Below, piece by piece: positions 1 to 13,971 of a stretch of DNA of 64,000 nucleotides. Under the pieces are notes generated by a model. It had not been told where the DNA came from. It worked only from the letters and a program-made list of their open reading frames with translations, and searched no databases. Position numbers and translations under genes: made by a program. Position 1 is the stretch's first letter. Each line of letters starts with the position of its first letter. The stretch spans positions 118,790,013 to 118,854,012 of the forward strand of contig OW804097.1 in NCBI GenBank assembly GCA_942159475.1. Reading direction: 5' to 3'. Origin of the DNA: Sthenelais limicola (Eukaryota; Annelida; Polychaeta; Phyllodocida; Sigalionidae).

Positions 1-2522
1 GTTGGAGATATATACTTTATTTTTACAGCAATGCACATGATGAGAGGAGAAGTGAACGGGATGTATTTTAGATGTTAACCGTTCAGGTGCATGGATTTGT
101 TGTCAAATTGAATAAAATGTTTGTAAAAAAAACCCACCCCAAAACCAACAAAATGGATAGGTTGAAGGGATATAAATGGAGATAAATCCTGCAAAATTCA
201 AATAAAATCATTCTCTCAATAAGCAGTGGTTTCAGTTTACACACAATGTGGATGAATGATAAGATTCACGTTATTTTTATAACTGGAAACATACATATAT
301 ATCACTTGTAACAGAAAGTTAATTACATGAATTTATTCTAGATGTATTTACTCGGATAAAAAATAGTAGAATATATCCTTTTTTAACCAGTCGTTCTTTA
401 TTGCTGACGACAGTACGTGACATTTTAATTTACATGGAGGATAACAATTGACATCTGTTGGTTTGTTATCTGAAGACTATTATTATAACATTTGTTTAAA
501 CATATCAAGGATAACATTTTGGCATTTGTTGTATATCCTTTTTTTTTTAACAGATTTTATTTCGAAACAAATTTCACATAGGTGATAACTTTCAATGTTC
601 GAAAATATTTCTGCTGCAGATACAAATTACAATAACAGAAAATAGTAATCGAACGATACATTAGAGAAGATTTGATATGGCAATACTGGACTTACAGGAT
701 CTTACAAGAAAACTCTTTTAATGTAACTCTACACGACAAGAATAAACCATAGATTTTTACTCATTTTTTTTTATCCTTCATTCAAATCCTTTTTTGGTGT
801 ACATACTATCATGCAGAGCTATATATCACATGGCTCTGATACTATATTTTTTGTTGCGTTAGTGTTTCTTTATCTCCTAAGAAGTTGGGGCGCAATTTAT
901 TATGAATGGTGCCGTGGACATAAACAGGAAACGTCCAACACTCGTGAAGAACGCATACAAACATTCATTTTATGTCACATGCACGATCTAAGTCTTCGCC
1001 TGAAGTGGATTATATTCCCTTAGCTGGTGACCATCATGAGTGTTACTTTGGGAACATGCATGTCATCAATGAACATATACCTAACCACATAGGGTCCACG
1101 TGATATAGTGATACCGATAATTTTACAATCAGTGATTCTGTGAATGTCTATTTTAAAATTATATAATTCAATGGGCGAGACAACCATTATGAAAAAGTAG
1201 GACACGACTGTTTTCTAAATAGGAAACAAAGAACAAGACAATAGGGTAGATACCATTCAATGATATCTTTCAACATAGCCATGCGTATCCATAACCTTAA
1301 TAAAAACAGATATACGGCACATAGAGTTCAACTATAGTTACAGGGTCTCGTACTTTCTTCAGTCGAGGCTCATAGCCAAATCCCTCAAAATTGAGGGAAA
1401 CCAATAAATTACCAATATACTCCAGGGCCGGGAAAGCCATTAGCACACCGCACTGACACAACCACTGACAAACCGATCGTATCTGATATGATAGGCTCTT
1501 AGACTATAGGCTACATGTTGTTCACAAGTTCTTTCTGGGCAACATGGTCTGACACGTATCCAATTAACTCAACCCAACGTTATATTAAACGTATACATGT
1601 TGCTTACAGGGCATAACAGGATAATATAATATCCCATTAAAGAATTTCATGTTTTCACATGTGTTGTGCGTGCTTGAAAATCTCGTCGCAAGTGGCCACA
1701 GGTAAGAACGAACAAAGGAATTAATTCAACTGACACTGTTACGAACCTCCCTCTTGTTGGGTAACCTCCGGGATACCGCCGGGATACCGCCGGGATACCT
1801 CTGGGATACCTCCGGATCCCGCTAGGAGGCCAGGGATCATCAGGATTCTATTATATGATTATATTACTGTTTTATGGAATATTTCCTTGTGTTTTGATAT
1901 TACATTATTTAGACTTCAACTAACATTGAGGTTATATGTTTCCCTTATTACTCTGAACTATTATATTTGATGTGTATTTGTATTTCATTAGGCCTATATG
2001 TTCCTTCTTGATATTGAGATACCTTGTATTGCTTAATAAACTTTAGACCAGGTTTGGTCAGATTCTGGGGTGTATTTTTTCACAATAGACCATCACCTCT
2101 CTGAGAACCTGTACGTAAAACTAGGTTGGGAGCAAGAACCCAACCTCATCCCAGGATCTGTCAGGAATAAAGACTGAATTCACAAAGTATTCTCTCTGTA
2201 CTTTATTATATCCGGAGGAGCGTTTTTTATAAACATAGAATATTATTCACCCATGGCCTTAGAGATGGACATAGTTCTTTTCCCCATGACCCTTACTAGA
2301 GATATGATTGACTTATTTCACGAGAAGTAACTTATACGATCACCTCGACTTTACCTATAAATATCGATAGTACTTAAGCCTGGAAGAGATCCAGAGTCGA
2401 AACACAGAAAGTGCAACACTGGCGAATCATCTCACTGGAAAGAACATAGGCAAGGTTCACAACAACACCATATGGTATAACTTGATATCAAGGTAAAGCA
2501 TTGATGTATACAATTCTACCAA
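1..2522. other. Gene-free stretch
   Basis: I see no conserved coding exon here. The open frames are short and AT-driven. A T-rich patch at about 541-600 followed by a TTTATTTCGA motif is similar to 13564-13640 and may be the tail of an old retroposon in reverse. From about 1736 (TGTTACGAAC) to about 2200, with an AATAAA at 2034, the sequence has the look of an LTR, but I could not find a matching right end or a target duplication. Confidence 0.4.
1768..1817. repeat. Short 12-bp tandem repeat
   Basis: About four units of a GGGATACC-NCC type 12-mer follow each other, with small changes in the later units. It is the most GC-rich spot of the first 2.5 kb and lies just inside the LTR-like start at 1736. 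Confidence 0.7.
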
Positions 2523-2932
2523 ATATGTGATCTGTTTCAGGAAAATGAGTCATAAGTCGCAAAAAATGGATTTTGAGATACTATTATATTTCAAAAGATG
2601 AGATCAAGCCGATTCCAATGATAGTAAACAGTCTAATAATCCAATAAGTATTTCTAGATTTTAAGTTTGATATTTTCGTTTTTGAAAAAAAAAGATTCCA
2701 ATATTTCTGGGAGTCACTAAACAGTAAAGTAACTAAATGTAGTCCATATGAGGACCTTTAAAACCAAAGGATATATTACATAGATTGTCCTGAAATATGA
2801 TACATCGATTGACATATCCATACGTGACACACTCCCCAAAAATCAGAAGATTCCAATAATTTGATCTTGTGAAAAAAACACATTGAAAAATACCAATTTT
2901 GCGACTCACTTTCCTGAAACACATCACATATA
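2523..2932. mobile_element. MITE family C, copy 1
   Basis: A ~410-bp element with long terminal inverted repeats. The left end reads ATGTGATCTGTTTCAGGAAA and continues to AAAATGAGTCATAAGTCGCA. The right end is the reverse complement (GCGACTCACTTTCCTGAAAC, then ACATCACAT). The interior is AT-rich with no long reading frame, so it is non-autonomous. Four more copies lie at 20588, 22197, 50421 and 53661. Confidence 0.8.
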
Positions 2933-5900
2933 TCAAAATAATTGAATCAAGAATAAAATTATGGTATGCCAGTATGTGGTGTAGAGCATGCATATGTGTC
3001 TATCATTAAACAACAGGAAGGGATTAAATCTTGTGTTTCAATTCAAATAAAATATTACTCATTCCCATGCTATTTCCAGACGAAACGGAAGAAAAGTTAA
3101 CAATATTTGAAAACGTTTACTCCTAACTTTGTATATATCTCCTAAGAGTAAAGTATAAAAGAGAAATACCTGATAATTTCCTCCCTTTTAAGTTTCATAA
3201 TTTTAGGTATTAGAATTCCACCACCACTTTTTGTTATTTTCAATTTGTTATATCTTAAGAGTTATTGTGCATGTTATGCTTTTAAACCACTTGATTTCGT
3301 TCACTTATTACCAAATTCTATTCCACCAATGTAATAACTGATTTCATAAGAAATGAATTAACAAAGTGTTTCCCTCGTGGCAGTCCTGACATCTCTTGAC
3401 AATTATGTAACATAAAGTCGATGTCCTGCGTCCCATGGCCCACGTCCCTGGTGACCTGAAGTTCATGGATAATCTACTTGTTTGTGACCATCCAGTCGGT
3501 GCCATTTATGGTAAGACTACGAAACCGCCGGCAATGATAATTGTATAACCAGTAGCATGAAGTCCATCATCGTTCATGTTCCCAGTAGTAGCCATGCAAA
3601 AATATTGAATCTCTGACTGAGGGAGAGTAATCCATACGATTACATGAATTGGGTTCGGGTGCATGGTGCAACAGAGCAATATATAAAAATAGATCTTTTC
3701 GGTTGACACTTAATTTCATAGAATAACAAAATGGTATGTCCAATGTTCGATCATCAAGCGAATTTTATCAGTTATATAACACTTTGACTGTTGGTCTGTT
3801 TTTAGAGCATGGTGTTTCATGAGGGGAAAAACAGGGCTATGTGTAATCAGTTATACAACAGTAATACGTTAAAAGTCTTAAATATACATTCTCAACTGTG
3901 AAAGTACCGTGAAGATATGATTAGAACCCTTAAGATTTGTTTCAGGTTGTTGTAATATTTTATCATAGCAATATTTTATGTCTTTTGTGATTTAATGAGT
4001 ATCAAAATGCTCCATCAGTCAATTTAGCAGTGTTTTGGATTACTGTTTCTGATATTTAGACTAGTTCTACCGGACGATGTAATTGTGTATTGTCTCCGCC
4101 TTAGGTTTTCCCTGAAGAATTCTTTGATTCTATGAGACCTACTAAATTTTGTGTCTATAGACGCAAAACTTTTAAAGGTATGTTCGTGTGAAAATCGTTC
4201 CCCAGGCAATGCAAATTATTAATACATGTATTTTCAAGTTTTGAATGTCCATTAAAATTCTGAAAATCATCTGATTTGAAAAAGAAAATCAGTTCTGTGT
4301 TTGTCTCGATTTTCTCCTTCAAGTAAACCCAGTTTATAGTGATTTAGATTGGAGATGTTTGATTATTTTCAGGTTGTAATATTTTCAACAAGTTCTGTTA
4401 TTGATTTACTTCTGCTGCTAACAGAGATCCTGCTTTCAGCACAAGCTTTTATCGAATAGTAAAGTATAAGGTGTTATAGTTCACAAGTGAAGGTGTGAAG
4501 TCAGTCCATTCTTAGAGTAAAATGGAGTCTATTCGAACCTTAACCTGTAAAAAAGAGGGGATGCGCCCATTAGGGGATGTGGGCTTATTATGACGTTAAT
4601 ACTGTTTTAGATTTCGGATCAGTAGAAAATCTCGCGCTCAAATGTTGTAGATAATATTTTAAGTGATTTCTTGATATAATTATTTTGCTATATCTGGAAG
4701 AGCCACCAATTAGAGATGGTGACCATTTTCCCCGTTTCTTTTTATTTCAGCAGAATCGAAGAAACTTTTGACTCCGTGGCCTCAGAGATAAACTTGCTCA
4801 TTTTGTGTGAAGGGAAATAGAAAATGTCATCAACCATTATTTTCCATCTTTCCGTTTTGGTTTTGATACTCGTCCATTTAAGTAGGGGACATTAATCACT
4901 ATCATATCAAATCAATTTTATCGCAATTAAGGTATCCCTCGAGGTGGAAGATCCATGGATTTAAAGAATCCGATATTTTGACTCCTGATATTTTCTGGAC
5001 AAATTTAGGGCCAATCATCCACACTAATTATTTGTCGTGTACTCCAACACCACACATAGTTCTAAAAAAATGTATTGGCTGCATGTACAGGGCTCTAAAT
5101 AATTGTCTCAAAGAAGTTGTTTCAAAGAAGTTCAATTTCACTTATTTCGTCTGCTCCAACGAACCGATATGCGGCAAGCTGACTTACTTATTTCACATGA
5201 GAGTGTACGCAGGGGGAGGCAGGACAGTTCCTCAAAGCACACCATAGATCTAGTGTGTGGGGCGTCTGCACACATACTTCTAAAAGGATATTTACTGCCT
5301 ACATGTACAGGGCTCTAACTTTTGAGATGGCTTATATAGATCCCAGGTGAGGTTACCTGGGTATTGGTTTATCCCAAATAATTGTTTAAAAGACGTTCAA
5401 TTTGTTACTGCACCGAACCGATTTCCGGCGGACACAAGGATAATTTTGGAACTCATCTGTGCCCTGAGGGCACACAGCGCAGATCCAGGGCGGGGGGTGG
5501 GGGGCGTTTACACAGATGAAAGGAGCACATTTTGGCCCACATTTTTTTTTAATTGGCTTTTTCTTGCACCACCCCTGGAAACTACATTTTATAATTCCTA
5601 GACAATTGGAGCCTTAATTATTTGATGGATCCCCGAGATCATGGGAGTCATCAGGTAACTATCGGTAGAAATGGAATTTACTTTTCATATAGACATGTCG
5701 ACCCTTTTGTCATTTCTTTGTATCTTAAATAGGCAAATAAAAGACTTTCTTATCTTATCTTATCTTATCAATTAGGACGGGGAATCACATATATCTCTAT
5801 CGAAAAGAAATTAGTTGTTATAAGTGGGTTAACCAGTGTAATTCATTTTGAAAATTGATTCGTCGTTGTTCATTAATCTTTATTAATTGCATTTGATCAA

Positions 5901-7799
5901 ATATATCGTATTATGCCATATATGTTGCCTATCATTTAGTATATATGTATTATCCCACCCAATAAAAAGACATTATCTTTATAGGACATAGGGAAGATAA
6001 TATTGTTCGCTGCCGCCTGCTGTCGCTTGCTGCTCTTGATTACGGGTATATTTATTCACCTTTCATGGCGTGCTGTATAAGAAATGGTCGCTTTTCAGAT
6101 CCGTATCAATGAGGAAACATTACAGGATTTGATTAATATATTTTACATTTTAATAGTTCGAAGACATTTGTAATAAGCGTCCGGGTTGAAGTGTCATCGC
6201 ATCTTTGTAATAGGAAAATGAGACTTAAGAAATATAGTTCTTGCTTGAAAATATCCCATAGTAGAATGATATTAGCGAATAATCATATTGAAATTGTGGC
6301 TTATATTAATGATGGACGGTCGAACAAAATCAAAGATTTTAATTGATGTGACTTCTTATTTATTTTTATTTTTTTCATAAACATTGTAATATTTGTCGTA
6401 CATAATAAAAATACAGGTCAATTCAGTTATAATGTCAAAGTAGAACAATTGGTTACAATGCAATCCGATTGATGGCTTGCATTATAAGCTAAAGCACCGT
6501 GAATGTAAAAATGACTTTTGTGTACTTTACTATCTCTATACAGTCTCTCACTACTTCCTTCCTCATACTATTGTGACGTGTAATTGTGCATAATGTGCAC
6601 TCCACTTCCACGTGGTCTCTGTCATGCATAAAGTTACACAAGGGGATCAGACATAGGCCTGATAAAATACATGATCGAGTCGGTTTATCCATTACTGATT
6701 CGCTCACTTATAGTTCTTGTCTATACAATGTCTCGAATATTTGCTTTCTAATTAATGTGAAATTCTTGTGTTTAACAATCTTTCATTGGTAAGGATAAGG
6801 TGATATCTTTCACCTGGAAGGAAACATTTAAGGGTGTATACGATCACAGATATAGCTTTTGTTTGTAACTATTCACGTCATTGACTATCGCGAATATGTA
6901 TCTATTCATATCTTTCCTAGAACCAAGGTTATGAAATGAAGTCTAGCTGGAAGTTCAACCATCGGTCACCTGTTGGTCAAGTTCCCGATAAGACCCTTCA
7001 GGGAGTTCATTTGGTGCCAAATATTATAGATATTCGATATATATATATATAGCGCTTATGGAGATAAGGGGATTTCATCCATGGCAAATTTCCTGGGGAA
7101 TCATGTAGACTCGCCCAATCGTTTGATACTCTTAGAAGTATATTTTTACATCTTCACGTGAAAGACTCGGGTTGTTTCACACCCAGTTACAGCTAAACAT
7201 GTTATCACAAAATATAATCAACATAAAAGTTACAAAAATGATGTAAAATGATCCTATTTACAATATGAAATGTAACATATATACACTTATTTTTCACTTC
7301 ATCTCATTCGTAAAAAAAAACTGCTGACGATATACGTCCACTTGTATTCTTTCTAACGGTCTTTCATCCCAGGAATCGCCTTGTGAAAAAAATGGCCTTC
7401 ATACGTTCCCAGGATTCGTTGATGATGGGTTGCTGGATCCCACATAATGGTGTGCATAGATGTGAAACGAAATGAAGATGTGAAACGGCATGGTCTCAAG
7501 TATACTTAAGTTACCAAGTCAGAGTTAATACTGTTTGTGATTTTGGTTTTGAGCATTCATTCTCCTTTTGGATGAAAAATTGTTTTTGTGTTCAACCCCT
7601 CCTGGCGGCGGATATTTGAAGCTCCATTACTCTGGGGTGAATCAACTTGGTGACACTGGGCGGCGAATGTAGAGCTTTTTTCACACACACGTCTTCATCG
7701 CCTGCAAAACAAAATAGATTGATTAGTTAAGATAGGACCTACTATATATGCAATATAGATCTACACTTATGGAAGGGTTCCACCAGACCACATGCTTAT
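2933..7799. other. Gene-free stretch
   Basis: No conserved exon recognised on either strand. It holds an old internal duplication (5046-5435) and a (TTATC)n tail near 5744-5768 preceded by AAATAAAAG, which looks like the 3' end of a degraded retroposon. The remainder is AT-rich unique-looking sequence. Confidence 0.4.
5046..5435. repeat. Diverged local duplication
   Basis: Two blocks recur with many changes. ACATGTACAGGGCTCTAA-like sequence at 5077-5096 returns at 5300-5318, both preceded by CACACATA-TTCTAAAA. AATAATTGT-CAAAG followed by GTTCAATTT and CCGAACCGAT at 5098-5175 returns at 5377-5435. This suggests an old tandem duplication of roughly 220-280 bp. No product is apparent. Confidence 0.5.
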
Positions 7800-8018
7800 T
7801 GCGGCTAAAAGGGTGGTATCTACTGGCTGCGGTAAGCTCTGTGGTAAGGCTTGCGATGGTGCTGTGATGGTGAGAAGTAGCGAGGTCCTGCCTACATGGC
7901 CAGTGAACCATGTAGGCAGGACCCCATCACTCCCCTCCACCTACAGAACCAGCACAAACCATCGCAAGGCTTACCGCAGAGCTTGCTGCAGTCAGTGGAG
8001 ACCACCCTTGATATGCGG
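7800..8018. mobile_element. Foldback (long imperfect palindrome) element
   Basis: Nearly the whole 219 bp folds on itself. GCGATGG, TAAGCTCTG, GGGTGGT and other blocks of the left half reappear inverted in the right half. The centre is a perfect stem, GTCCTGCCTACATGG (about 7885-7899), with its reverse complement after an 8-nt loop. Open frames on both strands here are by-products of the palindrome, not genes. Confidence 0.75.
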
Positions 8019-9389
8019 TTTTATAGTTATTGTCATTAGAACCTTTATTGCACAATTTATCAAGACTCTCAGGGACTCTAAACAGCTCTATTTTTTTTTT
8101 ATCATATTCGGAATTAAAATACATCGCAGAATGCAACCGATACGACCGCAGAGGGGAAGTTGTCAGTGCATCCAAACACATAGAGACATTCTTTCCTGTC
8201 AAAATATCGTGTGGTAAACGCATTAATTACTCCTTATGAGTCCTGCACTCTACTAAATGAAACAACTACGATGGCAAATATCGGGTGACCTCATGAAAAC
8301 AATTGTCTAATTTTTACAAATGTAAGACGCTACACGAAAACAATTTTTGTCCCCCGCTGATCAATTATAAAAGGTAAAAATAGCCCCATATCAAAATTGC
8401 CCTTCACTTTTGACCTCACAATCAAAACTATTGTCTTAAAGTGGGCCCTTGTGCGGGCGGTGAGATCAAGATTTCATTATCAACTATAGATACATAATAT
8501 ATAAGGGTATTTTTTCTAACATATGCGCTTGAGGTCTTCACTTAACTCCCCCATGAGTAGGCTAACTGAGTACAAGAATACTTGTATCACATGCGGTCTG
8601 ACAAATAACATGATGCCCAAGCAAATCTAGGATATCCTCGATATGTTTTGCATTATTTTTACTTTTTGCCGATTCTCCTCTACGTTTATGTCAACTCGTT
8701 CGTAGATAGTGACGTGGAACAGTGACCTAGAGCCGCATGTCAATCAAACTATAATAAACGATCGCTGTAAATGTTCTTATTGATTGAGTATGGGTGAATA
8801 CTATAGTTTAATTTTACTGTCATATCCCAGATTCATATATATAGACTATGTATACAAATAAATATTAGTAAACGGATTTTCGCGCTGCAAGTTTTAAGTT
8901 AATATTCCACTTATTATATATATGTAGGCTTATTTTGAATAACATACAAATGTATCATCCTTTAGTATAGGAGATATTGGTGGTACAATTGTTATTTCGA
9001 ATGGTTTATAGCATTGACCCACAAGAGAAGATATACGGCCTTAAGAAGGCCAGTTTTCGGAATAACAGAACTTTGAACATTGGTTTTCTATGCCTATATC
9101 TTATCATATGAATCAGTTGAATGTTATAATGTATCCAGTGGAATCACAGCTTCCGTACAAGATTCCATACATCGCGACTGTCTTTTGCTATGTTACATGT
9201 GTGTATGCATGCATACTCTGCACACCCTGTATATGAAATTTTAGAACAATACAATCTTATCATAAAAGTTATAAGTTACTGTGTAAAACAATAGTTCTTT
9301 TTCACAGTGTTTCAAACCGAGCCTAAAAATATCTTCTGTATTCCTAGACTCCATCGAACATTTTGCAGATAAGATTTCCAGCATCAATT
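8019..9389. other. Gene-free stretch
   Basis: AT-rich sequence; I see no gene, RNA or clear repeat in it. Confidence 0.4.
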
Positions 9390-9740
9390 AAGGCCAATAA
9401 AAAAATAGGTGTGTTTCCGATTTACTCCCCCTACCTAGAAAAACCTTACTCTACCTAAAAAATGTTTTACCATACTTGATTTTTTTTCACCATATCTTAC
9501 TTTTGGGGGATTTTTTGACAAAAAATGCTTATAAAAGCAGGAAAACGGGTTTTCCTAACCCGGAACTGTCAAAAGGCACATTTCTCATGTTTAAAACAAC
9601 TATTGTTATGAAATAGACATTTTTTTCAGTTCCTGGGAGGTGGTTTCCTAAAAAAAAAATTAAAAAAAGAAAAAAGTTACCACCCCTCCCTACCTAGTTT
9701 TCAGCCAGATAAATCGGAAACACACCTATTTTTTTGGCCT
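9390..9740. mobile_element. MITE family E (AGGCCAA ends)
   Basis: The left end AGGCCAATAAAAAAATAGGT continues into GTGTTTCCGATTTA. The right end is its reverse complement (TAAATCGGAAACACACCTAT, then TTTTTTTGGCCT). The inverted repeats exceed 30 bp with only small A-run differences. The interior has mirrored CTACCTAG blocks and no reading frame. Single copy in this window. Confidence 0.8.
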
Positions 9741-10383
9741 AATAAAGCGAGGTAGGGGTATATATGAAATGGAAAATGCGTGCAAGGAACTGGGTATCTC
9801 TTCCCGTGTGTTGTGCCGGGAACAACAACTGTAGGGTTGTTACCTTTAGTAAATGAAGTGGCAGACTCTGTAATATGTCGTGAATTCAGAGTCCTTCCCC
9901 GGGTCTTATTAGAGGATGGTTCTCTCCATACCAAAAATCGTTTAACTGAGAAAATCAAGAAACCTCAGTGTCAGTAATTCTTATTCTTTAAAAAGATATA
10001 TATAGGCTTCAGCTGGGTGGTGACGCATTATTACGTAACACCGTGTTTCTGCAAACTTTCCTTGAATGATACGATACGTCTGCTCTAAATTCTGACAATT
10101 TTTTGTATCATACTCGTGTAATAATATTGAACCAGGCATGGAGGGGAATGAGCTGTTAGTATTATGATCCTATACTTACTGCTCCTACGTTCCCATAATT
10201 GTAAGCTACATATATAGGGCCTATACTCGTGCATGCAAGGAGAAGACAGGTGAGTTCATTTATACTAATTAACCGTCTGGATTAACCTGAATGTTGCTAT
10301 ATGCAATTTCCAATCCGGAGATTATTACTTAGAAAGCAACATGCATAGAAAGGCATCTATATATATATGCACATGCATGCCTC

Positions 10384-10945
10384 CTAAGAAGCTATTTTTA
10401 GAGCACTCAGCCATATAATAGCAGTCGGTGGTGGCTCAGTGTAAAGCAATGCTAGCTCCTCACAGCTGTGCGTGGTGGAAAATTCCAATACATGCCCCGG
10501 TTTCGTTTCACTGCCACTAATGCCTATGTCAGCTGGCCGGTCAGCTGACTTCAATAACGGTGAATATCTACCAATAACAGCTGTAATTGCACCTTCTAAT
10601 TCATATATATTTTCAGAAATCTTTCGGCTTATTCTGTCTATCAAATGCAATTTCAGTCATAAACGTTTTGATATAGTCATGATATGTTCGCTTCTACGAA
10701 TCCGGTATGTATACCATCCACATTCATTGACATTGCTATTCAACACGTATATATTGCACATAGGGACTGAATGTATGAGAAAAGAGCCTACCTTTGAGTG
10801 AAAAAGCTTTCAATATTAACGATGCTGTCCCAAGTGCAGAAACTGTGAAGAACATGGCAAATGTGTACGCCAAACACACTGCGATCACTGCTAAACCACG
10901 GAGGCACATGTTGTCGGTAGATTGTCGTCTGCTCAATTGATTCAA
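10384..10945 (-). CDS. Candidate two-exon membrane protein, unknown function
   Basis: Not a recognised family. Exon 1 (10792-10945) opens with an ATG and codes for a short polar N-terminus, then a hydrophobic stretch at about residues 15-45 (LRGLAVIAVCLAYTFAMFF and on), which looks like a signal anchor. It ends at AAAG|GTAGGC. An acceptor, TTTGATAG, at 10638-10639 opens exon 2 (10384-10637) in the compatible phase. The joined frame is 135 residues and stops at TAG. A TATAAAA box lies about 260 bp upstream of the ATG. The exon pairing is my inference; exon 2 could carry an internal donor and continue elsewhere. Without the splice the two frames would be chance open frames. Confidence 0.38.
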
Positions 10946-11201
10946 TGCCTATTTGCGTATTGGTGCTTCAACGTGCCCCACTTCACGTACTACTACCACT
11001 GTACAGCTGCAGGCCTACACACATTGGTCCAATAACAGGATGATGATGCAATACACAAAGTACCTTGCGTGTATGTGTGTGAAGACAGTGGGATTGTATG
11101 CTCTGATATATGGAGTGGGAAGAGGTGGTCTCTTTTGAGAATTGGTATTCTATGTTGGTAAAGTCAAAGGGAATGTATGTGTGATCGACCGATTGCATCT
11201 G

Positions 11202-11208
11202 GTTTTAT
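11202..11208 (-). promoter_or_regulatory. TATA box for the candidate gene
   Basis: Reads CTATAAAACC on the minus strand, a full TATAAAA consensus. It would place a transcription start near 11175 and a 5' leader of about 230 nt before the ATG at 10945. Support is positional only. Confidence 0.35.
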
Positions 11209-11517
11209 AGGCCCACTCCGGGAAGTTCCCTGCTTGTGGAGGTGTTGGCTCCAACTGCACTTGGAACTTTGGACATCGGCCTGGACTCTGTATCATGTTT
11301 ACTCACTTCTGGATTCCGGTTGACCTTTGGGGTCAGATTCGATCGAAGAGATCAGACTGAGAGGTAGAGTTCATCTAACCTAGGGCAGACAATCGTGGAG
11401 AGATGGTCGTACGGTAGTAGCAGCGTATCGACCTTGACATGCAGTGGGTGGGAGGGTGGTGTAGGGGAGGAGGAGGTGGGATGATATCGGGGATCGAGGA
11501 GTAGCCTATTACATGTA

Positions 11518-11753
11518 TGGGCAAGATCTTCAGAAAATGTACAATTGGCCTTCACCAATCCTCTCAAATAACCCAAATTAAAAATAAGATTAGGTTCAAA
11601 ATACAGTTCAGCATAACCAGACAGATTTATTGAATGAATACAATACAGAATATACTCAGATATACCTAGTATTTATCAATTTTCACTCTAATTTAGCAGA
11701 ATTTAATAGATGTGTAGAGCTGTAGATTGTGCATTTTTTGAAAATCTGACCCG
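11518..11753 (-). mobile_element. MITE family A, copy 1
   Basis: Family A is about 237 bp with terminal inverted repeats built on TGGGTCAGATTTTCAGAAAA then TGTACAATT, and the reverse complement at the other end. This copy has the CCTTCACCAATCCTCTCAAA side on the left, which I call minus. Its left tip is mutated (GCAAGATCTTCAG). No coding capacity. Confidence 0.8.
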
Positions 11754-13971
11754 TATATATATGTATCAATACAATAAAATATATATCTAGCCATCCAGGT
11801 AAACGCGCACCTGGAGGATTGGAAGCTCGCCGTCACAAACACCTTGGACCAGTTTTTGGACTGATTACTTAATTCAGTTTGGCCTGTACTAAAAAAGACA
11901 ACATGGTTAAAAATAGACGTTACGAATCTACTGTCCCTCTGGTATACTGACACCAGTAATTTATATTAAAAAACATTATGCTGATCAATCGCGATCAATC
12001 TGTGGTTATCAACGTTGATCTTAATTGTCTCCCTCAGCACTTCGGGTGTTTAGTCACATTGCTATGTTACTGATACCGTAATTAAGTTAACCACTTTCTA
12101 AATTACTTAGCGTAGTGTTTACTAAGTAGAACATATTGAGATAACAGCTATATATAGAGAGAGAGCAATGATTGACATGAATGTGGTAACTATCGAAATG
12201 CTGGATAAACACTGAAAATGGTTGAAATTACCGTTTGACATCATCACTGGGAAACTTCTACTTACATTTAGAATATAATTGTAATCATTATCGGGTGTAA
12301 TTTTATTTTCCAACGGATGACCATGTTTTTCGGCAGTCAATTCAAGTCGATCAAAGTATAGAAACAATTAAGACGCGCTACGCCAATGGGAGAATCAATA
12401 TGTATCATAATTTACACAAGTTTTCGTAGTGCTCAAGTCGCAGTCAATCCCATATGAAAAGAACCACTTAATGAGAACATATCCCTCAGTCGGATTTGTT
12501 TATTGCAAAACTCCCCGATAGTCTTCAAACCATTTTTCGAGGGTGCATTAATTGGCGAATAAAAGCGAAAGCACTCTTTCACAGAATAATGTAATAGGCA
12601 ATCATACGAACGCGGTCTTAGCGTGGATTGCCAGCAAGCTATATGTACTGAAAATAGCAAAGTAGGGGACATTTAATCATCTGTGCATAAAACGAACATA
12701 AATTGCATATTTTCTGTCAGGTTAGTCAATTCCAAATAATTATGAATTTAATCATGCTTAATATTTTACTAATTACAGAGACATACTTCCACGACTCTTG
12801 GGAGTGAATGTGACCCGTGTTAATGCATAGATTATTGTGATTTTATTGACCAAATTCAATACTTTTTATTGGCTATATTGTTTCTTATTGGATAGATTCG
12901 TACTGAACGTGTATTGCAAGAGTCTGTAAAATGCCATTACGCAATATTATTAAAACATTTTAGCACGGTCAAGATTATGTCGGAAAATAACAAAACAACA
13001 AAAGCGCAGGTCGCGTGAATCATTTATCATCTTATTGACAGTTTAAAATGTTTTATAATCAACAGATGCCTATATTGCGATTACATATCTAACATTTTTC
13101 TGTATCCTTGCTCTATTAGTCTACCTATTTCTTTTCTTTTTGGCACACTAACTTATAAAACTGGGAAAAACAATTTTGCCTGTGAATTGAACATGTAAGA
13201 TAAGCTCCGCCACGCCTGCCGATCAATAGGTAAGTAACATGTTGACCAATCTGCATCTATAAACTAATCCCTATAGATAGCATGACCAGAATGTTTTACA
13301 TGAATTTAAATACTACAAAATAAGCCGCGATAACGCGGTGGTCATCGTTTGGCCACCATCGAGGCATTTAGGCATACCCTTATCATTGTTTAGTGTATCT
13401 ACAAGTAGTAGCCTATACGTAAAGGGCGCTCCAACCGCGCCATTCTTTCGTTTTGGCATGATTTCTATTTCTAGGTAACATTACATATTTACTACCCTAG
13501 CTGCTCTTCAAATTTGAGGGCATGTGTTCCTAATGTACTTATCGATTGCAATGATAGACATACTAGTTTGTTTTTTTTTTAAAACATATTTTATTTCGAC
13601 AAACAATTCCACACAGGTAGCTACAGGTGGTACGTTTCAAGTCATCGAAAACGATATGTAATGAACAAATATAAAGAAAACAAATATTATCATAATAAGA
13701 AAGTTTTCAAAATTAGTTAGTAGCAAAAATGTCTACCGGAAAATGCGCGCCATGGGGTCGGAGATTAACACAAATTGCTTGCTTTATTGCGAGTTTCATT
13801 TTTAAAAAAGGCACCAAGAATATTCAATAAAAAGAAACTGTTGTTGTTTTATCCTCGTTGCAACTTATGGGACAGAGTTACATCACATCATGCATCAAAA
13901 CAGAGCCATGGAATGGGCCGGGGAATGGGTAGAAGCACTTCACGGATGGCTACACCACGTGGTCCACTAAG
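11754..13971. other. Gene-free stretch
   Basis: No conserved exon seen. Around 13564-13640 a T-run followed by TTTATTTCGACAAACAATTC resembles 541-600 and may be the reversed tail of an old LINE. Confidence 0.4.

Noticed and set aside
7792..8223. Overlapping open frames on both strands (141 and 98 residues)
   Set aside because: They lie in a long palindrome; open frames on both strands follow from the symmetry and show no protein features.
9769..9977. Short cysteine-bearing frames that vaguely recall a zinc-finger start
   Set aside because: Frames are broken by stops within about 20 codons and no zinc ligand set is complete.
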